From assembly GCA_041917255.1 (NCBI GenBank), contig JAYRYA010000017.1:24940-88939 (forward strand): 64,000 bases of DNA, in the 5' to 3' direction. The notes under the pieces were generated by a model that was given only the letters and a program-made list of their open reading frames with translations, ran no database searches and was not told where the DNA came from. The number at the start of each line of letters is the position of its first letter. Position 1 is the stretch's first letter. A program made the position numbers and the translations under genes. The DNA is from Zoogloea sp041917255. GTDB lineage: Bacteria > Pseudomonadota > Gammaproteobacteria > Burkholderiales > Rhodocyclaceae. Of the stretch, positions 31,868 to 40,424 are shown piece by piece.

Positions 31868-32833
31868 TCACTCCGCCCCGGCGCGCAGCGCTCCGGCGGT
31901 CTGCCAGGAGGGCAGCACATCATCCAGCGCCAACAGGGCAAGCACCCCCGCAACAAGCTCGCGGTGAGCGAGCGGCGTGTTGGCATACCAGCGCGACAGA
32001 TACGCGCGCAGGCTGCTCCGGGCATCTTCGGGGTCGAGGTTCATGTAACGTAAAGCCTGCCAATTCTCGGGATTGCGCTCGAACAAGGGCAGCAGAAGAT
32101 TGGCGATCACTTCGTTCTTGTCGCGCAGATACGGGTCGTGACGTAGCGCGTCCTCATGCTGTTGCAGCCAGGCGGTCAGCGGCGCCTCGGGCGGCAGACG
32201 GCGATGCCCCTCGGAGATCAGCAGATCGAAGAAGCGCTGCAGCCGGTCGGCCTCCACAGCCCACTCGGGCCCCGGAGGCGCCGTCGCCCAGCGTCGGGCC
32301 AGGTGCTGCAGCGTGAATAGCGACGCCGTCTCGCACAGCGCTTCCTCAAACCACTGATTGTCGCGTCGCGGTGGATTGCCCACGGCGTAGGCGTCGTGGT
32401 TGGACATCACATGGCACAGTTCGTGGGCAAACTCGTAGGCATAGAGATGCCAGTTCTCATCCCGTGCGTGCAGACGGATGCGGAACTCTCCGCCCAGCCC
32501 ACGGCTGTATAGGGCCACCGGCGGACCGTCGGTGTGGGTGACGACGATGGGCACGGACAAGCGGGTCGGAAGTCTGGGCACGAGCGTGTCGGCCACGGCA
32601 GCCAGCACCGTCTCAATGGCCTCCTTGCGCCCACGTCCCCATCCTCCCCCTTGCACCTGGATGGTCAGCCCAAGCTTGCGGCCCGGGGCCTTTCTCGCCG
32701 GAAGATCGCCCCCGTCAGCCCACGCCAGCGAGCACATCACCGAAGCGAGGATGAAAGGTAGCCGCTTCCCGCGTCGCAGCCAGTCAGCCGCAACGGCATC
32801 CCGGAAAAACGTGCGTTTGCGCTTCCCGATCAT
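31868..32833 (-). CDS. Putative exported HExxH metallopeptidase
   Basis: A 321-residue protein. After a basic start, RLPFILASVMCSLAWA looks like a signal sequence. The core has YEFAHELCHVMSNHDAY, an HExxH zinc motif, and about 25 residues on NQWFEEALCETASLFTLQHL, where the Glu of EEALCE is placed to be the third zinc ligand of a gluzincin. The rest (DPYLRDKNEVIANLLLPLFE, NWQALRYMNLDPEDARSSLR) is helical and without known motif. I recognise no named family. Start is uncertain: the signal-like stretch begins ~25 residues into the frame. Confidence 0.65.
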   Translation of the reverse strand: MIGKRKRTFFRDAVAADWLRRGKRLPFILASVMCSLAWADGGDLPARKAPGRKLGLTIQVQGGGWGRGRKEAIETVLAAVADTLVPRLPTRLSVPIVVTHTDGPPVALYSRGLGGEFRIRLHARDENWHLYAYEFAHELCHVMSNHDAYAVGNPPRRDNQWFEEALCETASLFTLQHLARRWATAPPGPEWAVEADRLQRFFDLLISEGHRRLPPEAPLTAWLQQHEDALRHDPYLRDKNEVIANLLLPLFERNPENWQALRYMNLDPEDARSSLRAYLSRWYANTPLAHRELVAGVLALLALDDVLPSWQTAGALRAGAE

Positions 32834-33025
32834 CTTGCCCGCGATTCACCCGACACCAACCGGTCCGGTCACCTTTCAGGATAGACCGCCCCTTTGGAAA
32901 GCCAAGACGCTGGCCCATTGGACGCCCGAATGCCAACTAGCACACAAAGCGTCCGCCCCACTGCGCGGTATCATCCGATGCCACCTGTTTAAGCCACACT
33001 TTTTTACGTCTCGTCCTGACCCACA

Positions 33026-33928
33026 ATGATCCCTGCCTTCCGCCGCGTTCTTGTCGCGCTGGCGCTTTGCCTGCCCTGCATTTCACCGACCCTCGCCGCC
33101 GATGCAGCGCCGACGGCAGCGGAAGCGCACGTCGAGGCCGCTGCCCTGGCGGCCCAGGCCGCCGTTCAACTGGGTCCGCGGGAGATCGTGCTGGGCGACC
33201 AGGGTGTCCTCAAACTCCCCGAGGGCTTCGGGTTCATCCCCAAGGAAGAGGCCCAGGCGCTGATGATTGCGCAGGGCAACAAGAATGTCGGAAAGGGCTT
33301 CCACGGGTTGGTGGTGAGTCCCGATCTGGCCGGCTTTGTCGCGGTCGAATTCACCCCCGCCGGCTATGTGAAGGATGAAGAAGCACGCGACTGGAACGCC
33401 GACGAGCTGCTGACGAATCTCAAGGAGGGGACCGAAGCGGCCAATGCCGAACGCCAGACCCGCGGGCTGCCCGAGATCAACGTGGTCGGTTGGGTCGAGG
33501 TGCCGAGTTACGATCCGGCCACCCATCGTCTCGTATGGTCGGTGGCGGCACGCGCGAAGGACAGCCAGGGCCGGGGAGACGGCGTGAACTACAACACCTA
33601 CGTGTTGGGCCGCGAAGGTTATTTCTCGTTGAACCTCGTTACCAGCATGGATCGGGTCGAGCTCGAGAAACCCACCGCCCGCGAACTCATCGCAGCCCTC
33701 AGCTTCGTGGATGGCAAGCGCTACGCCGATTTCAACGCGGCCACCGACCGCACCGCGGAATACGGCCTGGCTGCGCTGGTGGGTGGAATGGCGGCCAAGA
33801 AGCTCGGCCTGTTCGCCAGCCTGGGACTGTTTGTCGCCAAGTTCTGGAAGGTCGGGCTGCTGGCGATGGTTGGTTTCGGCGCCGGCGTCAGTCGGGTGCT
33901 CGGCCGCAAGAAGGACGGAGTGTCCTGA
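33026..33928 (+). CDS. DUF2167 family membrane protein
   Basis: A 300-residue exported membrane protein of the DUF2167 type. It has a signal sequence (RVLVALALCLPCISPTLAAD), a conserved domain (PREIVLGDQGVLKLPEGFGF, GLVVSPDLAGFVAVEFTPAG, VGWVEVPSYDPATHRLVWSV, VNYNTYVLGREGYFSLNLVT) and two C-terminal membrane helices (~res 245-290). Function is unknown for the family. It starts 3 bp after TGACCC without a strong SD. A strong terminator follows at 34022. Confidence 0.85.
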   Translation: MIPAFRRVLVALALCLPCISPTLAADAAPTAAEAHVEAAALAAQAAVQLGPREIVLGDQGVLKLPEGFGFIPKEEAQALMIAQGNKNVGKGFHGLVVSPDLAGFVAVEFTPAGYVKDEEARDWNADELLTNLKEGTEAANAERQTRGLPEINVVGWVEVPSYDPATHRLVWSVAARAKDSQGRGDGVNYNTYVLGREGYFSLNLVTSMDRVELEKPTARELIAALSFVDGKRYADFNAATDRTAEYGLAALVGGMAAKKLGLFASLGLFVAKFWKVGLLAMVGFGAGVSRVLGRKKDGVS

Positions 33929-34021
33929 GCTGAACGACATTCATCGCGCACGCAGCGAACTTGCCTGGAGCCGGCTGGTCTAGAAGAATCCACTGGCAAT
34001 CGATATCGGCAAAGCGAAAGG

Positions 34022-34045
34022 ACGGCCCTGTGCGGGCCGTTTTTT
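34022..34045 (+). terminator. Rho-independent terminator after the DUF2167 gene
   Basis: A 7-bp stem ACGGCCC/GGGCCGT with loop TGTGC, directly followed by TTTTT. It lies only 22 nt before the ATG of the site-2 protease gene, leaving no space for a promoter between them. Confidence 0.85.
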
Positions 34046-34067
34046 CGTGGACCTTCTCCCCCGCTCC

Positions 34068-34778
34068 ATGAAACTCCTCCTGCTTCTCCTCGGCGGCGCC
34101 AAGTTCGGCAAGCTGCTCACCACCGCCGGCACCATGCTGCTGTCCATCGGCGCCTACGCCCTGATCTGGGGCTGGCGCTATGCTGCCGGCTTCGTCGCGC
34201 TGATCTTCTGCCACGAGATGGGTCACTACCTGGCTGCCCGCCGACGCGGCCTGAACGTGGGCGCCCCCACCTTCATCCCCTTCCTGGGTGCATGGATCGA
34301 GCTGAAGGAGCAGCCCATGAACGCCGAGACCGAAGCCTACGTGGCGATGGCCGGCCCGCTGGCCGGTACGGCCGCCTCGCTGCTGTGCTATTTCGTGGCC
34401 CGCTCGGAAGGCAGCGACCTGCTGCTGGCGCTGGCCTATTCGGGCTTCTTCCTCAACCTGTTCAACCTGATCCCGGTACCGCCGCTCGATGGAGGGCGGA
34501 TGACCGGCGTGGTGTCGCCGAAGTTCTGGCTCGTCGGCGCGCCGGTCCTGGTGGCGATCTTCCTGTGGCGCCCCAGCCCGATGCTGGTGCTCGTTGCGCT
34601 GCTGGCCGCACCCCACATGTGGCGCGCCTTCCGCGGCCAGGCCGAACCCGCCCCCGGCTACTACGACACCCCGCCTGCCAAGCGCATCGAATACGCCGCG
34701 CTTTACCTCGGCCTGACCGCCTGGCTGGCGGTGATGACCCACGACGTGCACGAAATGCTGGCCGCCGTGCGCGGCTGA
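34068..34778 (+). CDS. M50 site-2 protease family protein
   Basis: A 236-residue intramembrane zinc protease. Motifs: LIFCHEMGHYLAARRRGLNV (HExxH ligands) and LFNLIPVPPLDGGRM (the second zinc-ligand segment NxxPxxxLDGG). Several membrane helices flank these, and there is no PDZ domain, so it is a compact type. Likely role is cutting a membrane-anchored substrate in the bilayer; none is evident here. GTG 34047, seven codons upstream, is an alternative start but abuts the terminator T-run. SD is poor at both. No gene for an obvious anti-sigma substrate is adjacent. Confidence 0.85.
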   Translation: MKLLLLLLGGAKFGKLLTTAGTMLLSIGAYALIWGWRYAAGFVALIFCHEMGHYLAARRRGLNVGAPTFIPFLGAWIELKEQPMNAETEAYVAMAGPLAGTAASLLCYFVARSEGSDLLLALAYSGFFLNLFNLIPVPPLDGGRMTGVVSPKFWLVGAPVLVAIFLWRPSPMLVLVALLAAPHMWRAFRGQAEPAPGYYDTPPAKRIEYAALYLGLTAWLAVMTHDVHEMLAAVRG

Positions 34779-34863
34779 ACACCCCCGCCTCATCCGCATG
34801 GATTAATCGGCGCACCGAACCTATGCTGGACGGAAGACACCTGCGTCATCCGAGGATCGCGCC

Positions 34864-35190
34864 ATGCACGCCCGCTGCCAGCAATCCAGCCGCTTCATCG
34901 CCGCCGCGCTCTCCTGCGCCGCCGCCCTGCTGGCGGCTGGCTGCACGACCATCGTCATCCACAGCGACGGTGCGGTAAAGACCGAATCCCGCTTCGGCAT
35001 CCTCCACCTGAACCTCGAGCCCGAACGTACCACCACGATGGCGGTGACGAGCGTCGGCATTGTCGCCCTGCCGGGCAGCCTGAACATCGGCTACGCCCGC
35101 TGGCAGGGCGTCGGACTGTCGGCAGCGGAAGGCGATCGCTGCCTGCTGATCAACTTTGATTCACCCCAACAGACAGGAGCGGAAAAATGA
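34864..35190 (+). CDS. Small putative lipoprotein
   Basis: A 108-residue protein with a lipoprotein signal: hydrophobic FIAAALSCAAALL and lipobox LAAGC. The mature part (TTIVIHSDGAVKTESRFGIL, TMAVTSVGIVALPGSLNIGY) is short and beta-rich; Gly/Val/Ile-rich with no catalytic motif. It overlaps the next lipoprotein gene by ATGA (35187-35190), so they are probably partners at the outer membrane. I recognise no family. Confidence 0.75.
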   Translation: MHARCQQSSRFIAAALSCAAALLAAGCTTIVIHSDGAVKTESRFGILHLNLEPERTTTMAVTSVGIVALPGSLNIGYARWQGVGLSAAEGDRCLLINFDSPQQTGAEK

Positions 35191-35837
35191 ACACGCGCAC
35201 TCCTTACTGCCGCCTCGCCCTCGTCGCCACCACGCTCGGCCTCGCCGGCTGCGTGAGCGTGCCGATGGCGCCGCTGGTGTATGGCTCGAAGACGGTGGGC
35301 GGGTTGGATATTTCAACCACCACCAGCACAACCAACCCGGGCGTGAGCATCTCCATCGGCTACAAGCGCGACGACGTGGCGCTGGTTCCGGTGGCAGTGC
35401 TGAAGAACAAGGGACAGCAGGCCGGCAGTAATGGCAAGGGCGGCGAGCACATCCTGATCGTCCACGGTGACGACGCCAACGCCGACGCTTCCGATGGCGA
35501 CAAGGACACCAAAGGAGCATCCGATCCCTCAAACCGGAAGAAGGACTCCATGTCGGTGTTCGGCAGTTTCGAGGGCCGCGGGATGGCCGGCGCTGACGCC
35601 ACCAGCGCCCAGGCCGTGGCCGCTAACTACTTTTCGACGGGCATCGCCGCCCAGCACCTGGCCGCGGGCATCGGTCGCGCTGCGGCAGCCGATCAGATCC
35701 GGCGGTGCTTCGAGGCGGTGCGGGACATCGCGGACAAGCTCCCGACGGACAAGCAGGGCGCCTTCCGTGAGAAAGGGCTGACCGCCTGCAGCGAGGCCGG
35801 CAAGCCGCCCGCCACCGCGGAGATGGGCACGAAGTAG
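35187..35837 (+). CDS. Putative lipoprotein, unknown function
   Basis: A 216-residue protein with lipoprotein signal (LALVATTLGLAGC, lipobox LAGC). The mature start (VSVPMAPLVYGSKTVGGLDI, SISIGYKRDDVALVPVAVLK) is beta-rich and resembles outer-membrane-associated strands. A middle Asp/Ala/Lys-rich stretch (GDDANADASDGDKDTKG) looks disordered, and the end is helical. No family recognised. SD GGAG lies before the ATG. A hairpin follows at 35849. Confidence 0.72.
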   Translation: MNTRTPYCRLALVATTLGLAGCVSVPMAPLVYGSKTVGGLDISTTTSTTNPGVSISIGYKRDDVALVPVAVLKNKGQQAGSNGKGGEHILIVHGDDANADASDGDKDTKGASDPSNRKKDSMSVFGSFEGRGMAGADATSAQAVAANYFSTGIAAQHLAAGIGRAAAADQIRRCFEAVRDIADKLPTDKQGAFREKGLTACSEAGKPPATAEMGTK

Positions 35838-35848
35838 CCATCCCCCAA

Positions 35849-35878
35849 CGACAAACGGCGCCGAAGCGCCGTCTGTCG
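35849..35878 (+). terminator. Hairpin terminator between lipoprotein genes and icmF
   Basis: A 7-bp stem ACGGCGC/GCGCCGT with loop CGAA, extended by CGACA/TGTCG below a one-base mismatch. It lies in the gap between convergent genes and may serve both strands; the T-tract is weak. Confidence 0.6.
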
Positions 35879-35915
35879 TGTCTCCCCCTCCCAAAAGCCG
35901 GAAGGGCGTTGCGGC

Positions 35916-38900
35916 TTACATGCTCCGCCGATACTGGCCACCCACGTCGTACAGCGCGGTGGTGATCTGGCCCAGGGAGCAGTACTTCACTGCATCCACC
36001 AGCACCGCGAAGACGTTGCCGTTCTCGATGACGGTCTCTTTGAGCTTGGCGAGCCACTTGGGCGCTTCTTCGGCGTTGCGGGCCTGGAAGTCGGCCAGGC
36101 GCTGCAGCTGGCTCTGCTTTTCGTCTTCACTGGAGCGGGCCAGTTCGATCTCCTGCTGGGCCATGCCCTTCGGGTTGAGGAAGGTATTGACGCCGATGAT
36201 CGGGTAGGAGCCGTCGTGCTTCTTGTGCTCGTAGTAGAGCGACTCTTCCTGGATCTTGCCACGCTGGAAGCCGGTTTCCATCGCGCCCAGCACACCACCG
36301 CGGGAGCTGATGGCCTCGAACTCCTTGAGCACGGCTTCTTCGACGAGATCGGTGAGTTCGTCGATGATGAAGGCGCCCTGGTTCGGGTTCTCGTTATTGG
36401 CAAGCCCCCATTCGCGGTTGATGATGAGCTGGATCGCCATCGCGCGGCGCACCGATTCCTCGGTCGGCGTGGTGATCGCCTCGTCGTAGGCGTTGGTGTG
36501 CAGCGAGTTGCAGTTGTCGTAGATCGCGATCAGCGCCTGCAGCGTGGTGCGGATGTCGTTGAAGTCCATCTCCTGGGCGTGCAGCGAGCGGCCGGAAGTT
36601 TGAATGTGGTACTTCAGCTTCTGGCTGCGCTCGTTGGCGCCGTACTTGTTCTTCATCGCCACAGCCCAGATACGGCGGGCGACGCGGCCGATGACCGTGT
36701 ATTCCGGGTCCATGCCGTTGCTGAAGAAGAAGCTCAGGTTGGGCGCGAAGTCGTCGATGTGCATGCCGCGGGCGAGGTAGCTCTCGACATACGTGAAGCC
36801 GTTGGACAGCGTGAAGGCCAGCTGGCTGATCGGGTTCGCACCGGCTTCGGCAATGTGGTAGCCGGAAATCGACACCGAGTAGAAGTTCTGCACCTTGTTA
36901 TGGACGAAGAACTCCTGGATGTCGCCCATCATCTTGAGGGCGAACTCGGTGGAGAAGATGCAGGTGTTCTGGCCCTGGTCTTCCTTCAGGATGTCGGCCT
37001 GCACGGTGCCGCGCACGGTGGCGAGCACCCATTCGCGAATCTTCTGGTATTCGTCGTCGGTGGCGTCGCGGCCGTTTTGCTGCTTGAATTTGGCGAGCTG
37101 CTGCTCAAGCGAAGTGTTGAAGAACATCGCCAGAATGATCGGCGCCGGGCCATTGATGGTCATCGACACGGAGGTGGTCGGATTGACCAGGTCGAAGCCG
37201 TCGTAAAGCACCTTCATGTCGTCCAGGGTGGCGATGGAGACACCGGAGTTGCCGATCTTGCCGTAGATGTCCGGACGCGGGTCCGGGTCGCAGCCGTACA
37301 GCGTCACCGAGTCGAAGGCGGTGGAGAGGCGATGCGCGGGCATGCCCTCGGACACCTTCTTGAAGCGGCGGTTGGTACGGAAGGCGTCGCCTTCGCCGGC
37401 GAACATCCGGGTCGGGTCCTCGCCTTCGCGCTTGAAGGCGAACACGCCAGCGGTGAAGGGGAAGGAGCCGGGGACGTTTTCCTTCATCAGGAAACGCAGG
37501 GTCTCACCGTCGTCCTCGAAGCGCGGCAGGGCGACCTTGCGGATCTTGCTGCCCGAGAGCGATTCGGAGGTGAGGATGGTGCGGATTTCCTTGTCGCGGA
37601 TCTTCACCACGTATTCGTCGGCCGCGTACAGTTCGACGGTCTTCGGCCACATGTCGAGGAGCTTGCGGCTGCTGCCGGTGAGCTCGCCGTCCTTCCATTC
37701 GATCAGCTCGTCGAAGCTGCCGGCGTCCTTCTTGCAGCCTTCGAAGAGCTGCTTGGAAATGCGCAGGGCCTGACGCTCGCGGGCAACGCGGGCCTGCTCG
37801 GCCGTGTGCTTGTGGTAGCCGCGCACGGTGTCGGCGATCTCGGCCAGGTAGCGGGCACGCTCGGCCGGGACGATGGCACGGCCGCGGCTGGAGGCCTTCA
37901 CCGCCACGAGGGGCAGCTTCGCCTTGGCCAGCTTGAGGCCCTTGGCGGCGAGCGCCGGCGCCAGCGCCTGGTACAGGGCGGTCACGCCGTCGTCGTTGAA
38001 GCGCGCAGCCATGGTGCCGAACACCGGCATCTCGTCGGTGTTGGTGGTGAACAGCTCACGGTTGCGCTGGTATTGCTTGCGTACGTCGCGCAGGGCGTCT
38101 TCCGCGCCCTTGCGGTCGAACTTGTTGATGGCCACGAAATCGGCGAAGTCGAGCATGTCGATCTTCTCGAGCTGGCTGGCGGCACCGAATTCGGGGGTCA
38201 TCACGTACAGCGACACATCGACGAAGGGGACGATGGCGGCATCGCCCTGCCCAATGCCGGAGGTCTCGACGATCACGAGATCGAAACCGGCCAGCTTGGT
38301 GGCGGCGATGACTTCGGGGAGGGAGACGGAGACTTCCTTGCCGGTGTCGCGGGTCGCCAGCGAACGCATGAAGATGTTCGGGTGCTCGATGGCGTTCATG
38401 CGGATGCGGTCGCCCAGGAGCGCCCCGCCGGTGCGCTTGCGTGACGGGTCGATGGAGATGATGGCCAGCTTGAGGGAATCGCCCTGGTCGAGGCGGAAGC
38501 GGCGCACCAGCTCGTCGGTGAGACTGGACTTGCCCGCGCCGCCGGTGCCGGTGATGCCCAGCGCCGGGGTCTTGAGGCTCTTGGCGGCCTCAATGACGGC
38601 GGTCTTCACCGCATCCGGATAGGCACCGTTCTCGAGGCCCGTGATGATCTTGGCCAGAAGGCGGCGGTCGCCCGATTTGAGCGCGGCCACCACGGCGTCG
38701 GCACCCTGCGGGCCGGCGTGGGAGAGGTCTTCGTCGCAGCGCTCGACCACGTCGTTGATCATGCCCTGCAGACCAAGGATGGCCCCGTCTTCGGGCGAGT
38801 AGATACGCGTGACGCCGTAGTCGTGGAGATCCTTGATCTCGGCCGGGACGATCACACCGCCGCCGCCGCCAAACACCTTGATGTTCTCGCCGCCGTTCTC

Positions 38901-39182
38901 GCGCAGCAGATCGATCATGTACTTGAAGAACTCCACATGGCCGCCCTGGTACGAAGTGATGGCAATACCCTGCACGTCTTCCTGAAGCGCGGCATTGACG
39001 ATCTCGCCCACCGACCGGTTATGGCCCAGGTGGATCACCTCGGAACCGGTGGACTGAAGAATCCGCCGCATGATGTTGATCGAGGCGTCGTGGCCATCGA
39101 ACAATGCGGCGGCAGTGACGAAACGCACCTTGTTCTTGGGCTTATAGGCGACGAGTTTCTTGGCTACGCTCAGGTCGGTCAT
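35916..39182 (-). CDS. icmF: Fused isobutyryl-CoA mutase (IcmF)
   Basis: A 1088-residue coenzyme B12-dependent acyl-CoA mutase with its own G-protein chaperone, which interconverts isobutyryl-CoA and n-butyryl-CoA (some also pivalyl/isovaleryl-CoA). Order is B12-binding domain (~res 20-150: FDGHDASINIMRRILQS, with the lower-ligand His; FGGGGGVIVP), MeaB-like GTPase (GITGTGGAGKSSLTDEL, Walker A; VIVETSGIGQGDA; AINKFDRKGA), linker, and the mutase TIM barrel (YGKIGNSGVSIATLDDMKVL, YHIQTSGRSLHAQEMDFNDI). Length fits the ~1090-residue IcmF family. An AraC-family gene is divergent, 151 nt away, and is its probable regulator. Confidence 0.95.
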   Translation of the reverse strand: MTDLSVAKKLVAYKPKNKVRFVTAAALFDGHDASINIMRRILQSTGSEVIHLGHNRSVGEIVNAALQEDVQGIAITSYQGGHVEFFKYMIDLLRENGGENIKVFGGGGGVIVPAEIKDLHDYGVTRIYSPEDGAILGLQGMINDVVERCDEDLSHAGPQGADAVVAALKSGDRRLLAKIITGLENGAYPDAVKTAVIEAAKSLKTPALGITGTGGAGKSSLTDELVRRFRLDQGDSLKLAIISIDPSRKRTGGALLGDRIRMNAIEHPNIFMRSLATRDTGKEVSVSLPEVIAATKLAGFDLVIVETSGIGQGDAAIVPFVDVSLYVMTPEFGAASQLEKIDMLDFADFVAINKFDRKGAEDALRDVRKQYQRNRELFTTNTDEMPVFGTMAARFNDDGVTALYQALAPALAAKGLKLAKAKLPLVAVKASSRGRAIVPAERARYLAEIADTVRGYHKHTAEQARVARERQALRISKQLFEGCKKDAGSFDELIEWKDGELTGSSRKLLDMWPKTVELYAADEYVVKIRDKEIRTILTSESLSGSKIRKVALPRFEDDGETLRFLMKENVPGSFPFTAGVFAFKREGEDPTRMFAGEGDAFRTNRRFKKVSEGMPAHRLSTAFDSVTLYGCDPDPRPDIYGKIGNSGVSIATLDDMKVLYDGFDLVNPTTSVSMTINGPAPIILAMFFNTSLEQQLAKFKQQNGRDATDDEYQKIREWVLATVRGTVQADILKEDQGQNTCIFSTEFALKMMGDIQEFFVHNKVQNFYSVSISGYHIAEAGANPISQLAFTLSNGFTYVESYLARGMHIDDFAPNLSFFFSNGMDPEYTVIGRVARRIWAVAMKNKYGANERSQKLKYHIQTSGRSLHAQEMDFNDIRTTLQALIAIYDNCNSLHTNAYDEAITTPTEESVRRAMAIQLIINREWGLANNENPNQGAFIIDELTDLVEEAVLKEFEAISSRGGVLGAMETGFQRGKIQEESLYYEHKKHDGSYPIIGVNTFLNPKGMAQQEIELARSSEDEKQSQLQRLADFQARNAEEAPKWLAKLKETVIENGNVFAVLVDAVKYCSLGQITTALYDVGGQYRRSM

Positions 39183-39333
39183 GCTGTCTCCCCCAACTCA
39201 TGTTTATCAGTCCTTGAATGGTAGAAGGCCGCCCACGCCTTTGCCATTGCCGTTGTCGACGGGATTCGTGCAAAATCCGCCAAACGACAAGCCGTGTCGC
39301 AAGCCCCTCGTCCACCGGACCGGAGAACCTCTT
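39183..39333. promoter_or_regulatory. Divergent control region between icmF and the AraC-type gene
   Basis: This 151-nt gap must carry both promoters. TTGTCG (39253-39258) and CGACAA (39285-39290) are inverted arms 26 nt apart, and TGTCG recurs near 39295. They could be regulator contacts, but no clear -10/-35 pair was identified. Confidence 0.4.
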
Positions 39334-40395
39334 TTGGCAAGCTCAGCGACCCGCAAACACACAAGCGTATCAATGGGTTTCGTCAGCGGCATGCTCTCGG
39401 GAATGCTGCGTCGCAATATCGACCCTGCCCCCCACCTGGCCGGACTCGACATCGATCTTGCAGACGCGGCCAGTCGAGTACCGGTCGACCGCTACGCGAC
39501 GCTCTACAACCGGGTCATTGCGGCCCTTGATGACGAAGGCTTCGGGCTGTTCTCCGGCAGCATGCGGCCGGGCAGCTTCGAGTTCCTGTGCCGCGGCATG
39601 CTCGGCGCCCCGACCCTGGCCGACGCCCTCGACCGCGCGCGGCGCTTCCTGTCCATCGTGCTGCCCGATCTGGCCGTCAGCATCGAGCGCCGCGACACCC
39701 GGGCCGAGCTGCAGATTGTCGAGGTCAGACCCCTCACCCCAGACCCGGACGACCCGGCGCGGGTGTTCGCCTTCGAATGGCTGCTGCGCCTCCTTCACAG
39801 CCTGTCATGCTGGCTGGCTGGCCGCGGGCTGGCGCTCGACTCGGTGGATTTTCCGTTCAGCCGCCCGGATCACGCCGACGACTACACGCTGGTTTACACC
39901 GAGCGGTCCAGCTTTGTAGGCGGATTGCGCCTCACCGCCCACTTCAACGCCACCCTGCTGGATCTGCCGATCCGCCGCGACGAGGCCGCCCTGGCGAGCT
40001 TCCTCGAGGGCGCACCGGGGCGGATCAGCATGCTTTACCGGCGCGACCGGGCCACCGTGCTGCGGGTGCGCGACCTGATCCGCGCCGCCTTGCCGGCCAG
40101 CCTTTCTCAAGACGACGTGGCCAGCCGCCTGCACATGTCGCCACGCACCCTGCACCGCCGGCTCGACGAGGAAGGCGCGAGCTTCCGCGGCATCAAGGAG
40201 GCCCTGCGTCGCGACATCGCCCTGGCCCGCCTCACCAAGACCCGTCAGCCCATCGCCCAGGTGGCCGCCGACCTGGGCTACGCGGACACCTCGGCCTTCT
40301 ACCGCGCGTTCACTGGGTGGACCGGCATGTCGCCGGAGCGTTATCGGCGTCAACTTGCGGGTCAAAGCCAGGAAAAGCGCCTCGACCCGGCCTAG
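39334..40395 (+). CDS. AraC-family transcriptional regulator
   Basis: A 353-residue regulator. The N-terminal ~200 residues fit the Arabinose_bd-type domain of OruR/ArgR-like AraC proteins (VSMGFVSGMLSGMLRRNIDP, RYATLYNRVIAALDDEGFGL, GSFEFLCRGMLGAPTLADAL). The C-terminal AraC/XylS double helix-turn-helix is clear (DDVASRLHMSPRTLHRRLDE, PIAQVAADLGYADTSAFYRA, FTGWTGMSPERYRRQL). I prefer TTG 39334, which has GGAGA 7 nt upstream, to ATG 39373, which has none. Divergent orientation to icmF suggests it controls icmF, perhaps with a short acyl-CoA or acid as effector. Confidence 0.88.
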   Translation: MASSATRKHTSVSMGFVSGMLSGMLRRNIDPAPHLAGLDIDLADAASRVPVDRYATLYNRVIAALDDEGFGLFSGSMRPGSFEFLCRGMLGAPTLADALDRARRFLSIVLPDLAVSIERRDTRAELQIVEVRPLTPDPDDPARVFAFEWLLRLLHSLSCWLAGRGLALDSVDFPFSRPDHADDYTLVYTERSSFVGGLRLTAHFNATLLDLPIRRDEAALASFLEGAPGRISMLYRRDRATVLRVRDLIRAALPASLSQDDVASRLHMSPRTLHRRLDEEGASFRGIKEALRRDIALARLTKTRQPIAQVAADLGYADTSAFYRAFTGWTGMSPERYRRQLAGQSQEKRLDPA

Positions 40396-40424
40396 AATCG
40401 CGCCATACGTCCGTCCGCCCCATC

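Noticed and set aside
31529..32053. Plus-strand ORF (174 aa) across the small secreted protein gene
   Set aside because: No SD or recognisable domain, and it is antisense to two better-supported genes.
32478..33029. Plus-strand ORF (183 aa) before the DUF2167 gene
   Set aside because: Mostly antisense to the HExxH protein; Pro/Ser/Arg-rich with no gene-like pattern.
36216..38444. Plus-strand ORF of 742 aa within icmF
   Set aside because: Antisense shadow of the mutase and GTPase domains; no family features.
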